DNA from: a bacterium
GTDB taxonomy: Bacteria; UBP14; UBA6098; JAFGQG01
Direction: 5' to 3'
Length of the DNA: 21,617 bases
NCBI GenBank assembly: GCA_016930435.1
Contig: JAFGGQ010000086.1
Coordinates: forward strand, 1 to 21,617
The notes below the pieces were generated by a model. The model saw only the letters and a list, made by a program, of their open reading frames with translations, did not search any database and was not told the DNA's origin. The position numbers and the translations under genes were made by a program. Shown in pieces: positions 7,862 to 16,300 of this stretch (the stretch's first letter is position 1; every line of letters begins with the position of its first letter).

Positions 7862-8863
7862 TTATTCGCTGCCCTCGCTGAGTTCTTCTTTGAATCCTTC
7901 CATTAAGAGGTCTTTTTCCTTAAAGCGTTGCCCCTTCAGTTTTTTATTTATAAGGAGGGTTATTATCAAAGGCGTGCCCCAAAAAAAACTGAAATAGAGA
8001 AGGGGATTCATCTTAAAGATGTTAATAGGAGCGAATCTGTTTAGATTGAACAGGATAACCAGAACGCTTCCCCAGATCAGGAAAAAATTGGCGATTGGAG
8101 ACGAGGCGGAGGTGATTTTGAGTCCTTCGGTCCTTCTTTTAGTAAAGGGCCACAGTAGGTTCCCTCCCATAAATCCAGCGAGGTCCACTGCGACGTGCAG
8201 CATAAAAGGGAGTCCGATCAGCAGGCCGACAGTGGTGCCGAAAAGCAGTCCGCCGAGCAAACCGAGTAGTATTCCAAGTGTAAAACTGTGGCTCCACTGG
8301 CGATGCCAGGGTAAAAAAACGGTTTCAACTCCTTCCTTTTGGGGGGAGAAGCCTATGGTAGGACCGCTCATGATGTCAATAGTTGTAGGTTTGCCGTGCC
8401 TGTGTATTATCTTGCTCCGGGTGTTTGCAGAGGCTGTCGGGGTATTTTCCGGTTCGGTACCCGCATAAACAGCCTGTGATGTTGATACTATTGGTCCGAC
8501 GGAGACCTCGACAGCGCTGCTGTCAGGCCGGAAATTAATAGAATATTGTCGCCAGCGGTCATAATCCAACTGGAGGGTGTGAAACCTTACCCGTGTTTCC
8601 TTGCCACTTTCCGCAGCCTGGTCAATAGCCTTGGCGATAGTTGTCGCAATAGGAGCAGGATCAAGGGTGGCCGGGTCTAACTCAACGATATAGTCCGGTT
8701 TCTCAAAATAACGGGCAAACTTGAAATCCAGGGTGTCGGGCAGAATACCAAAAGCACCTGTTAACAGCATAACAAATGAGTAATTTGCGGCAGAACTCTG
8801 AACAACCTCGGGAAAGAAACTTCCCAGGGCAACACCCATAGTAAAGTGAGTTAGTCCTTTCAT
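7862..8863 (-). CDS. Membrane metal-dependent hydrolase, YdjM/DUF457 type with large insertion
   Basis: Likely a membrane-bound metal-dependent hydrolase of the YdjM (DUF457) group; E. coli YdjM is LexA-regulated and its substrate is unknown. The 333-residue protein has the dispersed family motifs: THFTMG (His6), LPDTLD (Asp43, Asp46), WHRQWSHS (186-193) and HVAVD (His223, Asp227). Transmembrane segments lie near 25-42, 196-216, 213-233, 258-274 and 287-307. Between the Asp motif and WHRxxSHS sits a soluble stretch of about 130 residues (52-183) with an amphipathic helix region and a DIMSGPTIGF segment, longer than in YdjM. The gene starts 1 bp after the TctA-like gene, so the two are translationally coupled. 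The family is moderately sure; the function is open. Confidence 0.72.
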   Translation of the reverse strand: MKGLTHFTMGVALGSFFPEVVQSSAANYSFVMLLTGAFGILPDTLDFKFARYFEKPDYIVELDPATLDPAPIATTIAKAIDQAAESGKETRVRFHTLQLDYDRWRQYSINFRPDSSAVEVSVGPIVSTSQAVYAGTEPENTPTASANTRSKIIHRHGKPTTIDIMSGPTIGFSPQKEGVETVFLPWHRQWSHSFTLGILLGLLGGLLFGTTVGLLIGLPFMLHVAVDLAGFMGGNLLWPFTKRRTEGLKITSASSPIANFFLIWGSVLVILFNLNRFAPINIFKMNPLLYFSFFWGTPLIITLLINKKLKGQRFKEKDLLMEGFKEELSEGSE

Positions 8864-8864
8864 G

Positions 8865-10190
8865 TTAGAATATCCCCAGGGCTGAGGCGATTTTAGGGCC
8901 TAAACCGGCCATATTAAGGGTAATAGGCACCAGTAAAACACCCATGCAATTCAACCTGCGTGAGCCGAACAATACGGGTATCAAACCAATAGCTGCGCTC
9001 ACTGTCGAAATAAATATCCCTATCCAACCCGCGAACAGGAATACGATAATAAAGAGGATTGCCAGTACAATTCCGGAAATGATTTGGTAATTAACTTTCC
9101 CAATCAGTGAAATGATAAATTTAGAGTATTGGATAAGCATTAGAAAAGCTATCCCGGCGCTGAAGAGCATTACGGCGATGGCGAGAAAATATTCCTGGGA
9201 GGTATATGAGCTATAGACAGGGCCCAGCATGGCAACCAACCCGCCTTTACCCAGTCGCCCGGCGGGAACGAAGAAAAACAGAAAGGCACCGACATAGTAA
9301 ACGGATTTGGCTACTCCCTGGGAGAACACAAAGATTCGTTCATCCCTTTGGGCTGTGGCATGTCCTGCCAGAAGTCCCCCTACTCCGCCGGTAACGATGG
9401 GGAATAGCGCGGCGATCAAGCCTCCAAAACTCCCTGCAAGCGTTCCCCGCAAGGTCAAATCGGCATTGAAGTCGATACTACTGCAGATGTGCTGCCGGGG
9501 GATAGGTTTTTCAGAGAGTAGATTCAGGAGAACCCAGGGGATAGCGAAAAGGCCTACGAAGACCGGCATAATGCCCTGGAAGGAACTTTGTAGTGGCACC
9601 AGGCTCTTGTTGAATACGATCAATCCCAGAAATCCCGAAAGGAGGAAGGTCAGCAGTCCGGCGCCCAGTCCACGCCAGGCTTCAAAAAACCGGCCCCAGG
9701 TGGTTGGGGCTCGTTCTGTACCCTTGGGCCACTCGGACATCAGAATATAAACCACAATCAATCCCAGAATCCAGAAGAGGTGGGGACTGATAACTTGTTT
9801 TACCAGGGGTAAAAGATTGAAGGTCAAAGGGGTAAGCAGAACCAGGAAGAAAATCCCCATCAGGCTGCCGAAACCAGTTAGTATAGCGGCTTCATAACCC
9901 TTACCCAAAAGCAAATATTTCTGGCCGGGAAGAACTACAAAAATAGTAGAATCATCCGGAGCACCCAGAAAGATAGAGGGGATCGTATTTAAAATGGCAT
10001 AGGTGACTACCATGGACATTAGCAGAAAAGGGAGAACCTCCCTGGGGATAATAGCCCCAAATTTCAAGTAGAGCAGAATTATTACACCGATCACATTATA
10101 GATATGAAGTGCTGGAATCAGGGACAGGATAGATGCGATTAGGGTACCTAATATACTGTAGAACAATATAGAAAAAAAGTTGAACTCCAT
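8865..10190 (-). CDS. TctA-like (COG1784) polytopic membrane protein
   Basis: Predicted inner-membrane transporter-like protein of 441 residues with about ten to twelve hydrophobic segments. The glycine/alanine-rich motif GTLIASILSLIPALH at 15-29 has an echo at about 250-270 (GTLAGSFGGLIAALFP), the internal repeat expected in TctA/DUF112 tricarboxylate-transporter permeases. The archaeal-type COG1784 branch of that family has this shape and works without visible TctB/TctC partners; none lie here. A signal peptide is not needed. A TTGACA promoter candidate lies upstream and a weak GGGAA ribosome site precedes the ATG. The partner gene is the DUF457-like hydrolase 1 bp downstream. A transported substrate cannot be named. 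Confidence 0.7.
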   Translation of the reverse strand: MEFNFFSILFYSILGTLIASILSLIPALHIYNVIGVIILLYLKFGAIIPREVLPFLLMSMVVTYAILNTIPSIFLGAPDDSTIFVVLPGQKYLLLGKGYEAAILTGFGSLMGIFFLVLLTPLTFNLLPLVKQVISPHLFWILGLIVVYILMSEWPKGTERAPTTWGRFFEAWRGLGAGLLTFLLSGFLGLIVFNKSLVPLQSSFQGIMPVFVGLFAIPWVLLNLLSEKPIPRQHICSSIDFNADLTLRGTLAGSFGGLIAALFPIVTGGVGGLLAGHATAQRDERIFVFSQGVAKSVYYVGAFLFFFVPAGRLGKGGLVAMLGPVYSSYTSQEYFLAIAVMLFSAGIAFLMLIQYSKFIISLIGKVNYQIISGIVLAILFIIVFLFAGWIGIFISTVSAAIGLIPVLFGSRRLNCMGVLLVPITLNMAGLGPKIASALGIF

Positions 10191-10220
10191 TTTAAATTCC
10201 CGTATTCCTATTAATTAATC

Positions 10221-10247
10221 ATTATCATTAAATTATCTTAATGTCAA
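10221..10247 (-). promoter_or_regulatory. Candidate sigma-70-type promoter for the TctA-like/DUF457 pair
   Basis: On the minus strand a perfect TTGACA (10242-10247) is followed after 15 bases by GATAAT (10221-10226, five of six matches). The spacing is shorter than the ideal 17, but the site lies in the only AT-rich gap before this two-gene unit, about 30 bases before the start codon. Confidence 0.45.
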
Positions 10248-10253
10248 GAATTA

Positions 10254-11489
10254 CTATCTTAATAGCATGATTTTTTCGGTTAAAGAATGTTGTGAAGATC
10301 CAATGCAAATAAGGTACAAACCCTGGGAAAGCTTTTCGGAAGGGAACCAGCGAATGGTTTCATCATAGCTTTTTCGATCATGAAAGACCTGGGTGCCATT
10401 AAGATTATAAATGGTCACTTCGATATCATCCTTGAGATAGTCTTGATAAGAAAGCAGGCCTGGAATGGTTAAAGCGATATTCAATTCGTCGGTGACCGGA
10501 TTCGGGAAAACGTTCAGCCTGTATTCCTCTAATTCACAGTACTCCTGGATTGCTATTGAGGTAGTATCGATGATCATAATGATGCTTCCGCTGCCGTCTT
10601 CGGTAACGAAGATTCGGTTCAGATCATCGACCAGCACGTCTTCAATACTCAGAAATCCGGTAGCGAAGGTCGAGTGGCTTCCGCTTTCATTTACCTCAGA
10701 TAGCCGGCCGTGGCCGTCGCCCAGATCCTCTTCAGCTACAAAGATGGGAAAATTTTTCCCGGGGCTGAATGCCAGGCCTTCGCAGGCTGTCAATCCCGAA
10801 CAGAAAAGGCTCTGAACCCCCGTATTCGGGTCAATAGTGAGAACGCTGTTCGTAGTGCCGGTACCAGAAGCTTCATTGCAAACATAGATCAAGCCATCAC
10901 CATCAGTAGTGATCCCGGAATAACTCCAGAGAAACAGGGCTGTATGAAAGCGGTCAGGAGAATAACCCGCCTCAACCCTGGTTACATAGGTCTGATAATC
11001 AAATGGACTGGATACGAACTGAACGGTGGATTCGGTAATCAGTAGTTCTCCCAGGGGCGATAATGTGATCCCTTCAGGAGCTGCCCGGTCGGTAGCTACA
11101 ATGCTGAGTGTCCCGGTTGAGTCGTAACAAAGAACCCTTCCGTTCTGAATGTCTTCAACTGCATAGAGATTTCCAAGATTATCGAAGGCAATTCCCTCCG
11201 GTGAAGAAAGGCCTTCCACAAAGGTGATCACGGATCCTTCTTCGGTTATTTTTGATATTCTGCCTGCTGATTCTTCGGAAACATAGAGATCGCCGGAAGG
11301 GGAGAGTGCAAGGGCATCGGGACTGGATAAACCCGTTGCGTAAACAAAAGCCTGATAGGGGGGTGAGAGAATGATCCGGGGTAATGGATCGCCTGGTTCC
11401 ATGGACTCAGCGAAAGTGCAGAATATGCCTGTCTGCAGAATAATCAGAAACAGAATAAATTTAAGATTCTGTATGGTGATTTTGATCAT
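10254..11489 (-). CDS. Secreted NHL/SMP-30-like beta-propeller protein with C-terminal sorting domain
   Basis: The 411-residue protein starts with a signal peptide (hydrophobic 9-26, likely cleavage after CTFA at 27). Residues about 50-310 hold repeated propeller blades of the form LSSPxxxAxxxxGxLYVxE (near 53-71, 94-112, 137-153, 235-253, 280-297), as in NHL, Vgb or gluconolactonase-like propellers. Residues about 324-411 form a type-IX-type sorting domain (YRLNVFPNPVTDELNI, ExxLSQGLYL, ending KIMLLR). The role is probably extracellular ligand binding or a lactonase-like activity; no catalytic set can be assigned. The GGGGAG before the ATG is unusually close. It follows the five-helix membrane protein gene by 8 bp. 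Confidence 0.8.
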   Translation of the reverse strand: MIKITIQNLKFILFLIILQTGIFCTFAESMEPGDPLPRIILSPPYQAFVYATGLSSPDALALSPSGDLYVSEESAGRISKITEEGSVITFVEGLSSPEGIAFDNLGNLYAVEDIQNGRVLCYDSTGTLSIVATDRAAPEGITLSPLGELLITESTVQFVSSPFDYQTYVTRVEAGYSPDRFHTALFLWSYSGITTDGDGLIYVCNEASGTGTTNSVLTIDPNTGVQSLFCSGLTACEGLAFSPGKNFPIFVAEEDLGDGHGRLSEVNESGSHSTFATGFLSIEDVLVDDLNRIFVTEDGSGSIIMIIDTTSIAIQEYCELEEYRLNVFPNPVTDELNIALTIPGLLSYQDYLKDDIEVTIYNLNGTQVFHDRKSYDETIRWFPSEKLSQGLYLICIGSSQHSLTEKIMLLR

Positions 11490-11497
11490 CTCCCCGA

Positions 11498-12073
11498 TTA
11501 AGGTTTGATATTTTGAAAACTGTCCAGGATAATACTTTCAACTTCCAGGATCATTATCATGATCAAGGATAGCGATAATGGCCTGATGATCACTTCCAGC
11601 CGGTATTTCCGTGGGCTGATGAGTATCAGTAATATAAAACCAGCAAGCCAGGCCGCGGTCTGCAACGATAGTCCCGGTAAATCAGCCGCTCTGTTGCAGC
11701 CATGATTAAAGGAAACCAAAATAAGGGTATAAAAATCAAGGCTGAATATGAATGCTGGCAATGACGAAAGCCATATAAATGGCCAGGGATTGGATGGTAT
11801 TTTCTTCATCACCATCAATACCACTGAGATTAATGAAACCAGAAGGCCATAAGTACACAAAAGAAGCAGAGTAATAACTGGCGGATAGATAATGTACCGG
11901 AGTAGTTTATCACTGGAATTAAAGGGATTCAGCAGGAAGAATGCCCAATAAATGACCAAAACCAGGGCAATATACCAGGTAGTTTTCAGAAGGCTTCCTG
12001 ACTGGTGCTCGAAAAAGTTTAAAAATATGGCTTTCCTGACCGATATATCAAGCTTTTCATTAAGAGAATTCAT
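11498..12073 (-). CDS. Five-helix integral membrane protein of unknown function
   Basis: The 191-residue product has about five hydrophobic segments (32-50, 62-90, 97-121, 137-152, 161-183), a short N-terminal cytoplasmic part and no recognised catalytic motif. The overall plan recalls small Yip1-like membrane proteins, but I see no convincing motif, so no family is assigned. GGAGG lies three bases beyond a GAT spacer before the ATG. It is sandwiched between the OB-fold protein gene (25 bp upstream) and the secreted propeller gene (8 bp downstream), which suggests an operon and an envelope role. Confidence 0.72.
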   Translation of the reverse strand: MNSLNEKLDISVRKAIFLNFFEHQSGSLLKTTWYIALVLVIYWAFFLLNPFNSSDKLLRYIIYPPVITLLLLCTYGLLVSLISVVLMVMKKIPSNPWPFIWLSSLPAFIFSLDFYTLILVSFNHGCNRAADLPGLSLQTAAWLAGFILLILISPRKYRLEVIIRPLSLSLIMIMILEVESIILDSFQNIKP

Positions 12074-12098
12074 ATCCCTCCAGAGGGAAATTAAGGTG

Positions 12099-13208
12099 TT
12101 AATCGGAAAATATAATATCCTCCGGTTTTCGGGGGACTATCTGTATCTTGTCCCTGTATTCATCGACCTTTCCAGTGACCTGGATCCGTTGTCCTATACG
12201 CAAGTTAAGGTTACCGGGTACCTGATTCAGAATACTGCTCCAGATGACAACTTTGGTATAATGATCATCTGCTTTCAGTGTAAATTCTGCCCCCCCTGAG
12301 AAATCGCGGCGAAAAGTTATCTCTCCATACACCACCACCAGCTTTCCTATTAGGTTAGGATTCAGGTCTTTGATCAGGATGCTCTGAGGTGGAGGACTAA
12401 TTCTGGTTCGCTCACCCGTCTCCACCTTCTCGATGAACTCTATATCAGACATACTGCGGGGATAAAGCTGAAGTTTGTCCCGGTATTCGGATAATAGCCC
12501 GGTCAAACGGATCATATCCCCCCTTGCCAGCTCCGGAAGTGCTTCTGAATGAGCATCCTTGTAAAGCACCACCTCTATTTCTGTTCTGTTCGATGAATCG
12601 CTTAAAGTAAATTTTAGAAGGGCATCGTAATCCCTGAATTCAGTTAGTTCTCCCTGGACTGTTACTACTTTGTACAGAAATTCCGGATTAAGTTGAACAA
12701 TATCTAACAGTAGTGGTTTCGGTGAGGTAATTTTTACCAATTCAGGCAGATTAATTAGTAGTGATGGCTTTTGGGCCCTTATACGAATAGTACCGGCAAC
12801 GTCAAGCGTATCTCCTACCCGTGGAATTTTTTGTGAAGCTGCCAGATCATCAACTACAGCGCCATACGCTCTTACATTCAAGGTTCCGGTAAGATCCTGA
12901 ATCTCTATGGAAACTGATTTTTTGTCCAGATCTACCCTCGGCATTTCCGTTACTATTCCGCTTATCCTTATAAATCCGTAATTCATCGTGGTGGAGATAT
13001 GCCCGATGGGGATCACCGGGATCTCTTTATGACGGGCAATAAGCAGTAGTAAAATGACGCCGAGAACCGAAAATGACAGGGCGAATACCTTAAGTAATTT
13101 TACAGATAAACGCTGTTTCAAGTGAGCGCCACAGTACGGACAGGTAGTATAAGCGCCTATAAAACGCCCGCAACTGGGGCATTGTGCAGATTCCCGGGAC
13201 TCTTGCAT
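12099..13208 (-). CDS. Membrane-anchored zinc-ribbon protein with three tandem OB-folds
   Basis: From the ATG at 13208 the product has 369 residues; a TTG 24 bases upstream is in frame, but neither start has a clear ribosome site. An N-terminal zinc ribbon (Cys10, Cys13, Cys23, Cys26 in CPSCG..CPYCG) is followed by one transmembrane helix (about 38-58) and three OB-fold-like units, about 75-160, 175-258 and 283-367. Units 2 and 3 end in near-identical stretches (EYRDKLQLYPR and EYRDKIQIVPR), showing internal duplication. Such OB units resemble tRNA_anti-type nucleic-acid-binding folds, but with the positive side inward the OB part should lie outside the cytoplasm, where sugar or protein binding is as likely. 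Function is unknown. The next two genes follow closely. Confidence 0.78.
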   Translation of the reverse strand: MQESRESAQCPSCGRFIGAYTTCPYCGAHLKQRLSVKLLKVFALSFSVLGVILLLLIARHKEIPVIPIGHISTTMNYGFIRISGIVTEMPRVDLDKKSVSIEIQDLTGTLNVRAYGAVVDDLAASQKIPRVGDTLDVAGTIRIRAQKPSLLINLPELVKITSPKPLLLDIVQLNPEFLYKVVTVQGELTEFRDYDALLKFTLSDSSNRTEIEVVLYKDAHSEALPELARGDMIRLTGLLSEYRDKLQLYPRSMSDIEFIEKVETGERTRISPPPQSILIKDLNPNLIGKLVVVYGEITFRRDFSGGAEFTLKADDHYTKVVIWSSILNQVPGNLNLRIGQRIQVTGKVDEYRDKIQIVPRKPEDIIFSD

Positions 13209-13284
13209 GATACTTAAATGGCTACAGGCCAAATACTTGTCTGAAAATCAAAGCTGATGACTCCAGTTTAAACCGCAAAGACGG

Positions 13285-13330
13285 ATAAGATAAAGATATT
13301 CAATATCAATCAGTATTTTTTTTATCTTAT
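13285..13330. repeat. Inverted repeat at the 3' end of the C25 peptidase gene
   Basis: ATAAGATAAA (13285-13294) and its exact reverse complement TTTATCTTAT (13321-13330) flank a 26-base spacer that itself contains the palindrome GATATT-C-AATATC (13295-13307). One arm covers the last codons and the stop of the peptidase gene. No T-run follows the hairpin on the minus strand, so it is not a textbook terminator. It could protect the 3' end of the mRNA or separate the peptidase from the OB-fold gene. Confidence 0.5.
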
Positions 13331-16300
13331 AAGCAACATTGAAATCGTGCTAAATCTCGACCCATGGGAAATCCTGCAGAAATATATGCCGCTGGGAGCT
13401 AACTGGCCATCTTCCTGTTTGCCATCCCAGCGCGTTTCATATTCCCCGGGTTCACAAACCCCATCCGCCAGTGTAGTGATCTTGTTTCCTAAAATATCGA
13501 ATAAGCTAATGTTTACCGGTCCCTTTTCCGGTAGGGCATATTTGATAATGGTCTGCGAATTAAAGGGATTGGGAATATTCTGGGAGATTGTAAGTGTACT
13601 CGGAATTTTAGGCTCGGGACTAACAAGCTGAATCCCGGTAGCCTCTGAACCGATTATGTATATGTTGCTTATGTACCAACCCGCTTCAACGTTGACCGAG
13701 GATGACCCGAAATTGAAGAATATCTGGACATTATGGCCTACGTAAGGGCGCAGATCAAATGTACTGAAATGCCAGAAATTTCCATTTCCAACATCTGCGT
13801 ATGATAATTCCCAGGGAATATAACGGTTATATTGAGACATTATAACATCGTAATATTCTTGAGGATAGAGAAAAACCGGGTCGCCTCCATCTACGGATAT
13901 CTTGATATTTCCGCCATCGTGATATCCGTAGGAGTTGGGAGTCTGGAAACGGTACCAGTGCGCGATTTTCAGAAAGGCCCAGGCTGCTTCGGTCAAGTCA
14001 ATTGAAGGAAGGATCAACTTTGACCGTGAGCTGTCCCTGTAAGCAGAAGCTAATTTAGTTGCCCAGACATTGCTTCCGAAGGGGACCCCGCTGGGGCCAT
14101 AAGTGGGTATTCCCCATTCCCAATCATTCCAGGGTCCGCCAGTAGTGATTCCGGAGCTTGATGAACCTACATTTAAAAAATGGAGGCTATTATCGACATA
14201 AGGTCCGGTGAGGTAGCCTGTACGCGGAAAGCGGATCACCTGTCCGTTCGCAGTAAACTCGAAGTAGTAATTGTGTACCCCGTTAGGCATCGAGCTGGAA
14301 AATGTAAAAGCGGAACCGTCAGTATAATCATAGTCGGTAGTGGACAAAGGGTAAGCAGCGCCATCCAGCACGATGTTTTTGGTGGTTGGAGCATATCCGT
14401 TATGGCTTATGTAATTCACCGAGAAATTGAACCCGGTAGTATCGCTGCCTGCAAGTGGATAGACCGTTCCGGCTCCCAGGTACCCGTTATGTTCGGGCCC
14501 TATATAAAAATCGTCGATGTACCATCCTTCGCCGTGCACATAATTATCACTTTTCATCTTAAACCGGACCTGGATTTCGGAGCCGGCGGTTAGCGAACTG
14601 AGATCATAAGCCCGGTAAAGCCATTTCTTGCTCAGTCCGGTAAAACCCTCTACAGTAGTCCATCCGCTACCGCTGTTGATCTGGACAAACCCGGAGTCGA
14701 AACCTGCCTCGGTAGAGTAAAAATGCCAGAATGAAAGTATGGAATTGGCGGGTAGAATTACAGATGAGGAGGTGAGATCCAGTTCTGAGAGGTCGGGGTA
14801 GAGGTGCGTTATTTCATCTCCGCAGTACCAACTGTTGCCGGGTGTATTAGACCGGAATTGAGTGCGTTGCCAACCAGAAGATGTCCAGCCGCCTATGCCT
14901 CCTTCTATATCGTCAGACATGCCGCCTTCTCCAATGAGGATGCTGAATGTATCAGAATCTGTGAAGCCGATAGCAGTTGAAAAATCCAGACTAAAATGGG
15001 ATATGTGAGGAGATGGGCAGGAAGTATTTATTGAAAAGGTATAACTGTGAGATGAAATTGAGGAGGCGGAAGGTATAAGGTTGCCGTAGGATGCTGAGGA
15101 GGTAGTAACTGTAATATATGGATCAGTAATATCGGATAGTATTCCGGTAATGCTACGGGCAGTCTCCCCGCCGTTATTAATTATGGATATATTAAGATCA
15201 CAGATTTCACCCGGCTCCGGAAAACCATCTCCGTCACCGCCGGGTGGAGTGTCCAGCAACTCATAACTCAGAAAATCCAGTACGGGCGCCCTTACCGTTA
15301 CCTGAAAATCAATATTCCAGGTGCTGTCCTCGCTATCGGTGGCCTGAAGCACTAATGGAACCACATGATTATCCGGGCAATCCACGTTAACCCTGAATAT
15401 ATAGGGGGTAAGGGATGCTTTATTGGTTCCGGCAGGGATATTGCCGAAGGAATTCAATCCATCAGTAATTGTGATATAGGGATCCGTTGTGCTTAATATC
15501 CCGGTTACGCTCAAAGCATCAACCGAACCATTATTACGGAGTGTGATCTGCATTTCAATGGTTTCCCCAATATCGATAATGCCGTCGTTGTCTCCCGAGC
15601 TTTCACCTGGTTCATCGTCATTGACGGTACTGGATGAATAAACCAGGTAAGGCTGATTCCCGGATACTATTATGGTGCCAAAATAAGGGATTTTATTATA
15701 GGCGGTTACTGTTATGAATAGAGTGTCCCCCATAGTCGCGTCGCTAATGGCAAGGGATACACTCCCGGAGCTGTTAGTATAGCCGGCTTTATGAATGCTG
15801 CCATCATTGGTTATACATACCAGGGCATTTTGCAATGGACTTCCTCCCGACGTCACGGTTGCACTGATATTGGAGGCGCCCGGTAAGGTTATGTCGGGGT
15901 GTGTAACATTCATTGCCATTGGTTGCCGGAACCATAGGGCAACAGAAGGGTCACCCAGGATATTGTACATATCGTAATAATACTCGGCATTGGAAGGATA
16001 GGTAAGGTAAACGCCATACAGCCCTCTCTGAGCCATCCCTCCGATAAGGTAATACTCATCTTCGAATACATCGTCATACATTCTGCGTTCCAGCACATCA
16101 TCTTCATCCCAGTAAGAGTTGTTGGATGCCCCAAAGAATGCTAAAGCGCCCCCATTATCCTGTCGGATCCAGGTTTCGCCAAAGCATTCATCCCTTGAGA
16201 ACTTCCCGGTTAGACAGGCATTGCTGATAACGAAGGGGTACATGTTATTGTTGGACGCAGCCTGGACCATGGCCTGGGAAACGCTGGGGCCAGCCCAGGA

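Noticed and set aside
11400-11489. Lipoprotein signal (GIFC) in the secreted propeller protein
   Set aside because: The residues before the Cys do not fit a lipobox; an ordinary signal peptide plus sorting tail explains the protein better.
13209-13232. TTG start extending the zinc-ribbon/OB protein by eight residues
   Set aside because: No ribosome site and no added conserved motif; the ATG at 13208 was preferred, though neither has a clear Shine-Dalgarno.
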